From: Avena insularis
Taxonomy: Eukaryota > Streptophyta > Magnoliopsida > Poales > Poaceae
Assembly (NCBI GenBank): GCA_023614405.1
Contig: CM042684.1
Span: 473,069,650-473,133,649 of the forward strand
Reading direction: 5' to 3'
DNA length: 64,000 nucleotides
Positions 44,675 to 56,881 of this stretch are shown here, piece after piece (the first letter of the stretch is position 1; every line of letters starts with the position of its first letter). Both the position numbers and the translations under genes were made by a program. The notes beneath the pieces are model-generated. The model made no database searches. It was not told where the DNA came from and saw only the letters and a list, made by a program, of their open reading frames with translations.

Positions 44675-45107
44675 GTCACCCGAATCGTCTCCGCGATGAC
44701 CCGCGCTTACAGCGTGAAGATAAGGCATGATTAAGGCCTGGCAACGCATCTGTTGTGCTCTACCAGAAATAAATCCGTACCCACAGGTACGATGAATATG
44801 CCTTGACAAACGCATCGAGTGCTCACACTTACACACTGGGATTTGACTCCTGTAAGACCTCCACGGCCTGAGTCGAATTAGATCAGCACTTTTCCAAATT
44901 CGAGTCTAGGGACTGGAGTTTGAGTAGATTGCATTTTTGTCCTAAGGCAGTTAACTGATCCCGATGCATCGAATGAATCAGGCACGCATATCAACAATCC
45001 CTATGACATCAATCGAAAGTACTCGAAAATATGCCCAGATGTGCACTCGAAAGACTTCATAAAGTCTCCACTCGATTCTACGATTCCACTGGACACTCGG
45101 GGGCTAC

Positions 45108-45591
45108 TAACGTGGGCATACCCTACAGGTACTCGAGTTTGGCATATACGGCCTAGATATGACAGGAGCCCATGGCGTTACCAGGGCCCAATACAAGATT
45201 CGGGTGACCGACGGAGACTCTGATTGCTTGCAGCACAAGATGAATGTTAAGATAGATAGTTTAAAGGGATAAACTCTAACTTGTAACCGACTCGACCTGC
45301 TACCCGAGACCTAGCCTATCTATATAAAGGCTAGGAGGGGGCAGCGAGGAGGATGATCACAACCCTAGTTTCACAACCACCGCCAGATTGCATCTGCGCC
45401 CTATAACTTTTGACTCCCTCGATAATTCCAAGAGCATACAAGCAGGAGTAGGGACCTCTACGAGGCATGAACCAGGGTAAACCTTGAGTCCCCGTGTGCT
45501 TGTTTGCTAGCCGATTGATTCCTCCAGCACTCCCTCCTTGTCCAAAACCCAAGTCCATAACAATGGGCATTGATGAGTTAATCCCTCATCA
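45108..45591 (+). repeat. Tat-2 3' LTR (484 bp)
   Basis: Starts TAACGTGGGCATACCC (TG changed to TA) after the polypurine tract CACTCGGGGGCTAC and ends CCCTCATCA. Closely matches the LTR at 63084–63572. TATA box TATATAAA at 45321–45328. Confidence 0.88.
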
Positions 45592-47671
45592 ATATGAGTA
45601 AGTTGTATGCTTAAATATGCATCATAATTGCACTCGTCACTAGTCGTACTAGGACTAAAACAGTTGGTCCAGCTTGGAGCACACCTAGATCCCGCAGAAG
45701 GCACACTAGACCTCGCTGGCCCGAAAGGATGCATCACAAAAGGAAGACCCACCTCACTCAAGCATCGGGGCTAGGGACCTAGAAGCAACCAGTCCACAAC
45801 CCAAAAGCCCACTCCTTGCCAAGGCCTACACGGCGTCCTAGACGCTCGTAGGATATATCCTGCAAGAGTCGGTGGTCGTTGTGTGGTATGGAGACATACA
45901 AAGACCCTCCGACCAGGGCCTAGAATTCTGGCAGGCGCAAAGAAACACAATAGTCTAGGGGAAACGGGTCAGGGCCCACACAACAGCGCTAGGAGATCCT
46001 ATGGAACCCAAACCAAGCAAGAGGATCAGATCTCGATACCGAGAGGCCCGCGGAATCAGCATCCACTCGAGGGATCAACGGACACCATGGACCCACCGAC
46101 CATAGACCTACAAGGTAGATGGCGTGCCCCCGGGGTCACCAGGAGGTCGCGAGAATGACCAAAAGTGGTCGCTATACCCGGTGGGGATGATGATGGACAA
46201 CATGGAACAACACCCACGCGCCCAGCTACATTGGCAACCAAGTTGGGCAGGACCTTGCCGCGTAAGAGCAATAAATCCTGAGGGACTCTACCAGATCAGC
46301 ATTGAAGACATCCCTCTGCCACACTGGTTCGAGGGATCACTGTTGCGGAGAAGCCAGTTGATAAAAAAGCTTTGGGAGAGGAAAACCTTCTTCACCGAGC
46401 CCAGGAACAAACACTCCATCAGTAATAGCTTCTTAGGATCCGACACCAGCGCTAATTCATATAACCTCTTGGGTGACTGTGCAAGGCTAGAAAAGGAACA
46501 CCTCCCCTAGCCTCACCCGAGAAGAACACCCTCGGCCAGCTCTTCCTTGCAGTCTAGACCCACCTCAAGCGCTCGACAACGCCGAGGGCTTGGGGGCACG
46601 CACACCACCATCCAAGCCTAACACAGTAAGGCATCTCATACTATAACATAGAAATCCAGGTATTACACACTCAATCCTACTAGGATGCCCGAACAAGTTC
46701 TTGACACTTGATCAGACACCCGAGGGCTGCACATAGGAGCGTTTCATACTTTCAGAACATGTTTTCAGTTAATTTCATCCTTCCTTTCCATGATTTACCC
46801 TAGGTACTCTGGCCATGACAACATGAACAATTAGGAATCATCAAGTAGGATCTTATCCCGGAATGGACAACACCGAGCGAGCTCCACCCCAAATGATTGG
46901 TCACGTGGCTACTAACCCGCATAACCTGATCCCCTAAACTAAAACTTATGTGCTCTCTGGTCTATACAGACCAAACACTCGCTCAAAATGCTCAGGGTCC
47001 TACCTTCATCCAGGCTAGGCTTGGTCGCTCCTAGTTATGTTCGACTAGAGAGAGAATGTATGTGGATACCCCGAGCGGTGATGGGGCCATTAAAGGGTCA
47101 ATGCTCACTCGGGTAGCCTAAAATCACATCGTAGGCCTCAAAAACCTCTAGTACAGGCGACTGGAACACAGAGACCTTTAACAGGGATTACTCGGGTGAA
47201 CCCATCACCAAAACACCACTACAAGGCATGGTGTAGGGAAGTTATGAACCCTGATGTAATCCAGTGGAGGTAATGGCCCGAGGAATGTTACCAACGGGAC
47301 AAAGGCGGAAGGCTTCCTCATGAGCACTAAGTCTCGGGCTAGCCAGAAACTCATACCCAACTTAAACATGGTGACAATTGTAAAGGGACCCATACGAGCG
47401 ATATACCCGTGCAAATCCCGAGTTACTAACCTAGTAAGATCAGCGATACACACGCGCAAAGCCCGAGTTATTTACCTCGAAAATCAGCAATGCACTCGCA
47501 TGAAGCCTGAAGCACTGCAGCAACACACTTGTTCAGGAACTCGAGCTACCTTGGTCTGACCTAAAAGCAGCGGGCCTGGACTAACAAGCAAGCGATAGTG
47601 TCAGCCCAGGTCCAAATCATCACGGGCTTGGACCTATTACAACTGAAGGCAGAGTTGGACACCCCGGACAC
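45592..47671 (+). pseudogene. Decayed third Tat/Gypsy fragment (Tat-3), left part
   Basis: Weak coding traces. Around 46190–46400 a frame reads LHWQPSWAGPCRV … NPEGLYQI … HWFEGSLLRRSQ, which fits the WEGPY…GAY.L…LRRFY tail that closes Tat integrases. Purine motifs like GCTTGGGGGCAC (46583) follow, as in Tat 3' regions. The rest (45592–45880 and 46510–47671) shows nothing I can support. Host of the BARE-like element. Confidence 0.45.
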
Positions 47672-49333
47672 TGTTGGGTCCATGACAGAAAACAAAAAAA
47701 TTCCTATGATGAGAACTATACGCCAAGATCTATCTACTAGATACAGAGCAATGGGTGGACATACATCCATGGAGAACTTACCCTCGAAGACAACGAGTTT
47801 TGTTAACGAGTAGGAACTCGTGGTTGATGTAGTCGTATGCTTGCCGATCTCAAGATCGTGTGGAAGTCCGAGCGCCGCAAATCAGCAGCGCATACATCCT
47901 CACACACACGTTCAAGCCACCAGACAACCTCCACCTCCTCGCTCCAGCGAATCAGCGGAAGCAGCAAGTCCTTCCAGACGCAAGGCCACTGGGAACATGT
48001 ATCTCGCTAATCCGAGACCATGGGGGAATATCTAGAGGGGGAGAGAGATCCTTCACAAGGAGGTGTGGTTTGTGAGAGGGGAGAGGGGGGCTTTATATAG
48101 GAGGGAGGGAGACCCCTCCCCTCCCATATCCGGCGCATGAGGGGGGGACTCCTCCCCTTCTTCATTCATGTGGTGAACCTCCACTCACATAAACATGGCC
48201 TCCACCCAAAATCCCACTCACATGTATTTAATTTTCACCAAATTAAATGCAACTCTCAATTAATAAAACTCTTTTATTTATTTTATTCAGAATTTTGTTA
48301 ATTACTTTAATTAACAAACATTCACATAAAACCCCTTGCAACATTTCAATATCACATGCAGAACCATTTTCTACAATTTCACCCGAAACAATTCCGGTTT
48401 CTATCGAAACAATTCCTGTTTCTATCGAAACATTTCCTGCGCTTTCCAAACCTTTTGTCTGGAACATATGTGCTCCTAAATGGTGTCCGGCAACCCTTAA
48501 GTGTGTCACCCTACGGTTCGCGAATAATGCAGACATGATTGAGACTCCTCTCAGATCAATAATCAGAAGCGGGACATGGAGATCCATACTGACTCCTACA
48601 TATTCAACGATGACTTCTGTGATCGTGAGAACCTTTAACGTCAGCAATTTAATCCCTTTGTCTCATGATATAATACATGTCCGAGATTCGATCATCGGTA
48701 TCCAAATACCTAGTTTGATCTTGTTACCGACATGCACTCTTTTCTCGTTCCTGTGATATAACATTCTAGTGATCACATCACTTGCTTGCAAGCTATCTTA
48801 ATGTGATATCACCGAGAGGGCCCAGAGTATATCTATCCGTCATCGGGATTGAAAAATTCCACTCTTGATCCATGATCCTCAACATAACACCTTCATAGCA
48901 CTGAACCCACCTTTATGGTCACCCTGTTACAGTGTGACGTTTGATGTTATCAAGATACTCTACCGGTGTTAGCAATTAACATGATCTCATGGTCTAAGGA
49001 CTAAGACTACATTGTATGATGTTATAGCAATATAAACATAATGACTTGATCGTAATGCTATACTTCGGATGAATGTTCATCACATCATTTCACAAATGTT
49101 GTGACCTTGTTATTAACAACATCCAATGTCCATGATCAGGAAACCTTGATCATCTTGTTAATCAACAAGCTAGTCTATAAGAGAGGCATAACTAGGAACC
49201 CTTTTGTTTATTAAACACACATGTATTGATGTTTCCTATCAATACAATTATAGCATGCAAAATAAACATCTATCATATACAAGGAATACATAATAACAAC
49301 TTTATGATTGCCTCTCAGGGCATATTTCCTTCA
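47672..49333 (-). repeat. BARE-like 3' LTR (1,662 bp)
   Basis: Plus-strand ends TGTTGGGTCC and CATATTTCCTTCA. Sampled lines match the partner at 54371–56021 with zero to a few differences per 60 bp. The minus-strand TATA box is at 48091–48099. Confidence 0.95.
48091..48099 (-). promoter_or_regulatory. TATA box in the BARE-like LTR
   Basis: The minus strand reads CCTATATAAAGCCCCC; the same box occurs in the 5' LTR at 54784–54792, where it would drive genomic RNA. Confidence 0.75.
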
Positions 49334-49348
49334 GTCTCCCACTTGCAC
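49334..49348 (-). other. BARE-like polypurine tract
   Basis: The minus strand reads GTGCAAGTGGGAGAC immediately before the 3' LTR. Confidence 0.85.
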
Positions 49349-49366
49349 TAGAGACAATAATCTAGT

Positions 49367-49957
49367 TTATATAGTGATAAATCTAACACCCATGGAGTTC
49401 TGGTGTTGATCATGTTTTGCCCTAGGGAGTACTTTAGTCAACGGATCTGCTACATTCAGGTCCATGTGCACTTTACAAATCTTTATATCTCCATCCTTGA
49501 CATGCTCACGGATGGAGTGAAACCGGCGCTTAATATGCTTGGAATTCTTGTGAGACCTTGGTTCCTTGGTGTTGGCTATGGCTCCATTATTGTCACAATA
49601 GATCACCATTGGGTCCAACGCACTAGGAACCACACCTAGTTCCGTTATGAACTCCTTCATCCAAACCGCTTCTGTACGCTCAAGCAAAGAACATATTCCG
49701 CCTCCGTCGTGGATCCAGCCACCACAGGTTGTTTGGAGCTCCTCCAACTAACTGCTGCTCCGTTCAAGAGAAATACGTATCCGGATTGAGACTTAGAGTC
49801 ATCCGGATCAGTGTCAAAGCTAGCATCAACATAACACTTAGCGACTAGCTCTTCTTCACCTCCGTATACAAGAAACATATCCTTAGTTCTTCTCAAGTAC
49901 TTAAGGATATTCTTGACCGCTATCCGATGTTCAACTCGATCAGTTGGTACCTACTAG
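49367..49957 (-). pseudogene. pol: BARE-like RNase H
   Basis: Two overlapping frames. 49896 down reads CYVDASFDTDPDDSKSQSGY and GSTTEAEY; 49747 down reads EAVWMKEFITELG, YCDNNGAIANTKEPRSH, HIKRRFHSIREHV and the end ADPLTKVLP. A frameshift near 49670 and another before 49957 break it. The Asp, Glu and Asp of the active site remain visible. Confidence 0.9.
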
Positions 49958-50959
49958 TCAAACTAATAGCATGTGCCACATCCGTCTTGTACATAGCATG
50001 GCATACATTATAGAGCCTATGGCTGAGGCATAGGGGATCTTATCCATTATCTCTCTTTCTTCCGCCGTAGCCGGACTTTGAGTCTTACTCAGTGTCTTGC
50101 CTTGCAACATAGGTAAGTACCCCTTCTTACTTCCGTGCATATTAAACTTCTTTAATATCTTATCAAGGTATGTACTCTACGATATCCCAATTAGGCGTCT
50201 TGATCTATCTCTATAGATTTTAATGCCTAATATATATGAAGCTTCACCAAGGTCCTTCATCGAAAATTTGCTGTTTAGATAACTTTTAACACTGTTTAAA
50301 AGATCTATATCATTTCCAATCAATAATATGTCATCCACATGTAATATCAGAAATGCCACATTGCTCCCACTCACTTTCTTGTAAATACAAGCCTCTCCAT
50401 AAGTTTGGACAAATCCAAACTCTTTGATCACCTCATCAAAGCAGAGATTCCAACTCCGGGATGCTTGCTTCAGTCCATAGATGGATCGCTGAAGTTTGCA
50501 CACCTTATCAGCATCCTTAGGATCGACAAAACCCTTAGGTTGTATCATATACAACTCTTCTTCAATATTACCATTGAGGAACGCAGTTTTGACATCCATC
50601 TGCCATATTTCATAATCGAAATATGCAGCAATTGCTAACATAATCCTAACCGACTTAAGCATCGCTACGGGAGAGAATGTCTCATCGTAGTCAACTCCTT
50701 GAATTTGTCGAAACCCCTTTGTGACAAGTCGAGCCTTATAGATGGTTACATTACCATCAGCATCAGTTTTTCTTTTGAAAATCCATTTATTCTCAACAGC
50801 CTTTTGATCGTGAGGTAAGTTCACCAAGGTCCAAACCTGGTTTTTGTACATGGATTCCATCTCGGATTTCATGGCTTCTAGCCATTTGTTGGAATCAGGG
50901 CTCATCATCGCTTCTTCATACGTCGCAAAGTCATCTATTTCATCAATCATGAAATTCAT
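49958..50959 (-). pseudogene. pol: BARE-like reverse transcriptase, HVDD at the active site
   Basis: Reads KWIFKRKTDADGNV, YKARLVTKGFRQ, QMDVKTAFLNGNIEEELYM, GLKQASRSWN and LHVDDILLIGND. The catalytic YVDD is HVDD here (codon 50341–50339), a single-base change expected to cripple polymerase activity. A TAG after LIGIS near 50179 falls where relatives have glutamine; the same frame continues STYLDKILKKFN to 49958. Confidence 0.92.
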
Positions 50960-51087
50960 AACAGGATTGATGCAGGTTAGAGCTGCACGTGTCTGCTTGA
51001 CCTGCGAGGTTGGTAGTGTCCTCTTCGAGTTTCATGATCAATATCATTAGCTCTCTCTTCATCGTGAAGTCAACTCCAAACAACTTC

Positions 51088-52521
51088 CTAGGTCTGCGCT
51101 ATCGCCATTTCATGAAGAGAAGGTTCAATAACCTCTTCGAGTTCTACCTTCCGACTACTCACACCTTTCGCGAGAAACTCCTTCTCAAGAAAGGATCCAT
51201 TCTTGGCAACAAAGACCTTTCCCTCGGATCTGTGATAGAAGGTATACCCAATCGTTTCCTTAGGGTATCCTATGAAGACGCATTTTTTCACTTTGGGTTC
51301 GAGTTTATCCGGTTGAAGTTTCTTCACATAAACATCGCATCCCCAAACTTTAAGAAATGACATCTTAGGTTTGTTTCCAAACCATAATTCATAAGGTGTC
51401 TTTTCAAAGGATTTAGATGGTGCCCTATTTAAAGTGAATGCAGCGGTTTCTAGTGCATAACCCCAAAATGACAGTGGCAAGTCAGTCAGAGACATCATAG
51501 ATCGAACCATATCCAATAAAGTACGATTACGACATTCTGACACACCATTACGTTGTGGTGTTCCGGCAGGCGTGAGTTGTGAAACTATTCCACAGTCTTT
51601 CATATGTGTGCTAAACTCGTAACTAAGATACTCTCCTCCACGGTCGGACCGCAGAAATTTGATCTTTCTGTTATGATGATTTTCTACTTCATTCTGAAAT
51701 TCTTTGAACCTTTCAAAGGTTTCAGACTTATGTTTCATCAAATAGATATACCCGTATCTACTCAAATCTTCCGTGAAAGTAACAAAATAATGATATCCAC
51801 CTCGCGCCGACACACTCATTGGTCCACACACATCAGTATGTATGATTTCCAATAAATCTGTCGCCCGTTCCATTGACGGCGTTCTAGTCATCTTGCCCAT
51901 AAGGCATGGCTCACATGTATCAAATGATTCAAAATCAAGTGATTCCAAAAGTCCATCAGAATGGAGTTTCTTCATGCGTTTAATGCCAATATGACCTAGA
52001 TGGCAGTGCCACATATATGCAGATATATCATTATCAAGTTTAATCCTTTTAGCATCAAGATTATTAATATGCGTAATACTACTATCGAGATCCAATAGAA
52101 ATAAACCATTCAACACAGGTGCATGCCCATAAAAGATATTATTCATATAAATCGAACAACCATTGTTTTCAGACTTAAACGAATAACCACTTTGCATCAA
52201 ACACGATCCGGATACAATGTTCATGCTCAGTGCAGGCACCAAATAACAATTATTCAGGTTTATAACTAATCCCGACGGCATATGGAGAGGCAGCGTTCGG
52301 ACGGCGATCACATCAACTCTTGATCCATTGCCGACCCGCATCGTGACCTCGTCCCTTGCTAGTTGTCGCTTGTTCCGCAGCCCCTGAACCGAGTTACATA
52401 TATTAGCAACCGATCCTGTATCAAATACCCAGGTGCTACTGCGAGTACTAGTCAAGTACACGTCAATAACATGTATATCACATATACCTTTGTTTGCCTT
52501 GTCGGCCTTCTTGTCCGCCAA
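51088..52521 (-). pseudogene. pol: BARE-like protease and integrase (477 codons open)
   Basis: Same frame as gag. Aspartic protease motif WVFDTGSVANIC near the start; GAG-pre-integrase HLGHIGIKRMKKLHSDG with CEPC; integrase core with HTDVCGP, LRSDRGGEY and GVSECRNRT, so D, D and E are all kept. The C-terminal part has FIGYPKETIGYTFY. Ends with TAG after EMAIAQT, and the reverse transcriptase follows in another frame. Confidence 0.93.
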
Positions 52522-53310
52522 ATACTTGGGGCGATTGCTTCAATGGCGATCCTTGCAATAGTAGCACTCGATGTCAGACTTAGGGCCGGCTCGGGGTTTC
52601 TTTTTAGGCGCGGCAACAGATTTGCCGCCCTTCTTTCCCTTCTGCTTGCCTTTCTTGTCCTTCTTGAAACCGGTGGTCTTATTGATCATCAACACTTGAT
52701 GTTCTTTCCTAATCTCCACTTCTGCAGTCTTAAGCATTGACAGAAGCTCGAGAAGAGACTTCTTCATGCCCTGCATATTATAGTTCATCACGAAGCTCTT
52801 GTAGCTAGGTGGCAGAGATTGGAGAACATGATGTATGCCTAAGTCAATGGGAATCGTTATTCCCAAGGACACAAGCTTATCGGCGTACCCAGACATTTTG
52901 AGTACGTGCTCACTAACGGAGCTGTTCTCTTCCATCATGCACCTAAAGAACTTTTCAGAAGCATTATAACTCTCTACGGCAACATGAGTATCGAAAATCA
53001 TTTTCAATTCTCCCATGGTATCAAAGGCATTGCCATTTTCAAAACGTTTTCGAAGTTCTGGCTCTAGCCCATACAGTATGCCGCAACGAACTAAGTTGTG
53101 GTCCTCCTAATGAGTTATATAGACGTTCTTTTCCTCGTCAGGGGCATCAGGAGCTGGTGGGGGGCCTAGCGGCGCCTCTAGCACATATTGCTTTTGTGCA
53201 GCAGTGAGAAGAATCCTCAAATTCATATCCCAGTTGGTGAAGTTGCTACCATTCGCAGCAAGCTTCTCTTTCTCCATGAACACATTGAAATTAAAAGCAG
53301 GTGGTGCCAT
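52522..53310 (-). pseudogene. gag: BARE-like gag with broken zinc knuckle
   Basis: ATG 53310 opens MAPPAFNFNVFMEKEKLAAN, the usual BARE Gag start. A TAG at about 53107 interrupts; the frame continues YGLEPELRKRFENGNAF, ELKMIFDTH and LPPSYKSFVMNY. The knuckle reads CYYCKDRH then TGA at 52542–52540; spacing after the second Cys is one residue short and the last Cys is replaced. The frame then runs straight into protease. Confidence 0.9.
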
Positions 53311-54356
53311 CTACAACAGAATTTGTAAAATATATTTAGACTAAGTTTATGATAGATTGAGTTCAACTAATCCAAACTACTAATGAACTCCCACTCAAAA
53401 ACAACATCCCTCGTGTCCTTTTGGTGATTACATGAACCAAATCCACTACACCAAGTCCGATCATCACGTGAGTCGGTGTAGCTTCAAAGGCGAGCATCTA
53501 TATGGGCATCATATCAACTATATGACTCATGCTTAACCTTTCGGTCCGTGTTCCGAGGCCATGTCTATACATGCTAGGCTCGTCAAGTAAGAATCTTAGT
53601 ATTTGCGTGTGTAAAACTGTCTTACACCCATTGTATGAAAGCGTAGAGTTGAAAACACCCGATCATCACGTGATGCCTCAAAACACGATCCACAAAACGG
53701 TGCATACTGAAGGAAGAACACATTTTATCTTGATATCTAAATGAGGGATCATCTTATAATGCTACCAAAAGCGCCAAACTAGCAATATAAGATGCTAACA
53801 TCTAATGTGTGAAGTGAGGTGATATGGTCCATGCATTTGATCTCTATCATTTGCATCGTGGTATGATCTCTATCATTCCTTTGTGTGTAAGGCCAAGGTC
53901 TATGGAACTTACACGTTAAGTGAGTTGTAAGAGTATCTATCATACATCTACTTACAACAATACCATATCAAGACACTAGCCCAGCAACGATCTAAACTAG
54001 ACGCCTCTATTTTATCAATTGCAAGTTTTACGTGGCTTAGGGCTTTCGGAGATAGAACCGGTATTACCTACGAACATGAACCACAACGAGGATAACCAAG
54101 TTATTAGCAACTCGTTGTAAATCAGATATTGACTATAGTAGGAGAGACAGACACCCGCTAGCCACTTGTGCAAAACTAGTTGCATGTCAGTCGTGGAACC
54201 GGTCTCATGTACGATGACATGCAAGGTTGGTCCGGGCCGCTTCATGCCACTATGCCACCAATATCCAAAGTACATAGAAGATGCAATAACATGATCATCA
54301 TCGCCCACATATAAACATATGTGTACTACCCGTGCAAAGCACCTATGCATAGATCA
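53311..54356 (-). other. BARE-like untranslated leader
   Basis: About 1 kb between primer site and gag with only short frames. In this family the leader carries dimerisation and packaging signals; none can be assigned by eye. Confidence 0.7.
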
Positions 54357-54369
54357 GGCTCTGATACCA
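54357..54369 (-). other. BARE-like primer binding site, initiator tRNA-Met
   Basis: The minus strand reads TGGTATCAGAGCC right after the 5' LTR. Confidence 0.93.
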
Positions 54370-54370
54370 C

Positions 54371-56021
54371 CGGGTCCATGACATAGAAAACAAAAAAATT
54401 CCTACGATGAGAACTATACGCCAAGATCTATCTACTAGATACAGAGCAACGGGTGGACATACATCCATGGAGAACTTACCCTTGAAGACAACGAGTTTCG
54501 TTAACGAGTAGGAACTCATGGTTGATGTAGTCGTACGCTTGCCGGTCTCAAGATCGTGTGGAAGTCCGAGCGCCGCAAATCAGCAGCGCATCCGTCCTCG
54601 CACACATGTTCAAGCCACCGGACAACCTCCACCTCCTCGCTCCAGCGAATCAGCGGAAGAAGCAACTCCTTCCAGACGCAAGGCCACCGGGAACATGTAT
54701 CTCGCTAATCCGAGACCATGGGGGAATATCTAGAGGGGGAGAGAGATCCTTCACAAGGAGGTGTGGTTTGTGAGAGGGAGGGGGCTTTATATAGGAGGAG
54801 GAGACCCTCCTCCCATAGCCGGCGCATGAGGGGGGGACTCCTCCCCTCCTTCATTCATGTGGTGAACCTCCACTCACATAAACATGGCCTCCACCCAAAA
54901 TCCCACTCACATGTATTTAATTTCCACCAAATTAAATGCAACTCTCAATTAATAAAACTCTTTTATTTATTTTATTCAGAATTTTGTTAATTACTTTAAT
55001 TAACAAACATTCACATAAAACCCCTTCCAACATGTCAATATCACATGCAGAACCATTTTCTGCAATTTCACCCGAAACAATTCCGGTTTCTATCGAAGCA
55101 ATTCCTGTTTCTATCGAAACATTTCCTGCGCTTTGCAAACCTTTTGTCTAGAACATATGTGCTCCTAAATGGTGTCCGGCAACCCTTAAGTGTGTCACCC
55201 TATGGTTCGCGAATAATGCAGACATGATTGAGACTCCTCTCAGATCAATAATCAGAAGCGGGACCTGGAGATCCATACTGACTCCTGCATATTCAACGAT
55301 GACTTCTGTGATCGTGAGAACCTTTAACGTAAGCAATTTAATCCCTTTGTCTCATGATATAATACATGTCCGAGATTCGATCATCGGTATCCAAATACCT
55401 AGTTTGATCTCGTTACCGACATGCACTCTTTTTCGTTCCCGTGATATAACATTCTAGTGATCACATCACTTGCTTGCAAGCTATCGTAATGTGATATCAC
55501 CGAGAGGGCCCAGAGTATATCTATCCGTCATCGGGATTGACAAATTCCACTCTTGATCCATGAGCCTCAACATAACACCTTCATAGCACTGAACCCACCT
55601 TTATGGTCACCCTGTTACGGTGTGATGTTTGCTGTTATCAAGATACTCTTCCGGTGTTAGCAATTAACATGATCTCATGGTCTAAGGACTAAGACTACTT
55701 TGTATGATGTTATAGAAATATAAACATAATGACTTGATCATAATGCTATACTTCGGATGAATGTTCATCACATCATTTCACAAATGCTGTGACCTTGTTA
55801 TTAACAACATCCAATGTCCATGATCAGGAAACCTTGATCATCTTGTTAATCAACAAGCTAGTCTATAAGAGAGGCATAACTAGGAACCATTTTGTTTATT
55901 AAACACACATGTATTGATGTTTCCTATCAATACAATTATAGCATGCAAAATAAACATCTATCATATACAAGGAATACATAATAACAACTTTATGATTGCC
56001 TCTCAGGGCATATTTCCTTCA
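54371..56021 (-). repeat. BARE-like 5' LTR (about 1,651 bp)
   Basis: Repeat of 47672–49333. Its last bases are altered: GGACCCAACA in the partner is GGACCCG here, so the terminal CA next to the primer site is lost. Confidence 0.93.
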
Positions 56022-56026
56022 GGCAC

Positions 56027-56418
56027 AAGGAGCTAAGAGGAACAACTCCAAAGGAACAAGGGGACATAGAGTTCATACATACGAACCTCCCGATGTACAT
56101 AAGAGTGAAAGGGGAGGTATTACTCTCCCACGACTCTACAAAAGGAAAAGGAGAGCAAAGGGATCCCCTTGGCGTCCATAACATCGTTGGTTCACTCCAA
56201 CGGCCTCGCAGACCTTGCGTGGCATGGTACCTCGTCGTAGTAAACAAGGAGGCAACAGTTGCATCTGACCCTCAGATGGTTGATCTCCTTTTCAAGCTCG
56301 GATTTCTACTCCAATAGAAGGGTCACAGTGAGCTTCTCCTCGGTGAGTTTGGATTACGCTTGGTCTCGGTGATCCCCAACGGTGAACAAGCCCTCCTAGT
56401 AAGAAGCGCAAATCTCCT
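56027..56418 (-). pseudogene. Tat-3 fragment, right part, with antisense coiled-coil trace
   Basis: The minus strand near 56330–56270 reads KLTVTLLLE, a TAG, then KSELEKEINHLRV, a coiled-coil pattern like the antisense genes of Tat-1 and Tat-2. It continues the unit interrupted by the BARE-like element at 47671. Confidence 0.35.
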
Positions 56419-56881
56419 TGATGGCTCCTAAGTGTAGGAGATCAATTGTAGTACTTTTCAATAAAGAAAGGTTGTCGAACCCACGAGGAGCTGAAGTTAT
56501 TGGTTAGAAAATTTTACAAAGTAAATAATAGTAAATACAGTAGATTTGGTGTTTTGGGTTTATAGTTTTGCAAGAATGTAAAATGCTGAAAGTAAATAGC
56601 AATAAGTAAATGCTCTCAATGAGAGAAAGCCCAATCCTCTAAGAAGCAAGAGGACAAGCTCAAGTGTGTGTGAACTTATATGTGACAAGCGTTCCCGAGG
56701 GCGGCATGGATTTACTTAGCATAAATATTTCTACACAATATGGTGAATATGTTGTCAAGTTGTATTCCCTTAGGGCGGAGCCTAATTAGGTGCAGCCATA
56801 GATATGGACTAAATACACCACTTACGATGGGTCCTAGATCCATTTACATGAACATCTAGGAATCATTAAGACATACATGTC
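56419..56881 (-). repeat. Fragment of an older LTR (3' part)
   Basis: Plus strand TGATGGCTCCTAAGTG … AACCCACGAGGAGCTGAAG is homologous, in the same orientation, to the start of the adjacent LTR at 56882 (TGATGACCCACAAGT … AACCCAACAAGGAGCAGAAG). Cut at 56881 by element C; the remainder is expected beyond the window. Confidence 0.75.

Larger units (their letters stand above)
37120..44679 (-). mobile_element. Gag-only Gypsy element B with GTCAC target duplication
   Basis: Minus-strand element with 5' LTR 44674–43317, tRNA-Asp-type primer site, a gag frame with zinc knuckle, a hydrophobic C-terminal module, a long non-coding 3' region, a polypurine tract and a shortened 3' LTR (37792–37125). GTCAC flanks both ends (37120–37124 and 44675–44679). 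No reverse transcriptase, RNase H or integrase is visible. Nested in the 3' region of Tat-2. Confidence 0.93.
26613..45591 (+). mobile_element. Tat-lineage Gypsy retrotransposon Tat-2, broken by three nested insertions
   Basis: Plus-strand pieces 26613–27576, 29175–33522, 34918–37124 and 44675–45591 join in register once the two solo LTRs and element B are removed. Order: reverse transcriptase connection/RNase H, archaeal-type RNase H, integrase, antisense genes, repeats containing CTCGGGGGCTAC, polypurine tract and 3' LTR. The left end is cut by element A, and the earlier pol, gag and 5' LTR lie off the window. The LTR matches that of Tat-4 at 63084. Confidence 0.88.
47667..56026 (-). mobile_element. 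BARE/Angela/WIS-type Ty1/Copia retrotransposon, full length
   Basis: LTRs at 47672–49333 (3') and 54371–56021 (5') enclose a minus-strand gag-pol with Copia domain order (gag, protease, integrase, reverse transcriptase, RNase H). The minus-strand LTR opens TGAAGGAAATATGCCC, diagnostic of this Triticeae family. Flanks GACAC (47667–47671) and GGCAC (56022–56026) are a target duplication with one substitution. All domains are present but broken by stops and frameshifts. Confidence 0.95.

Noticed and set aside
45592..47671. Cellular gene between Tat-2 and the BARE-like element
   Set aside because: The only protein signal is an integrase-like tail; the remaining frames are short and overlapping.
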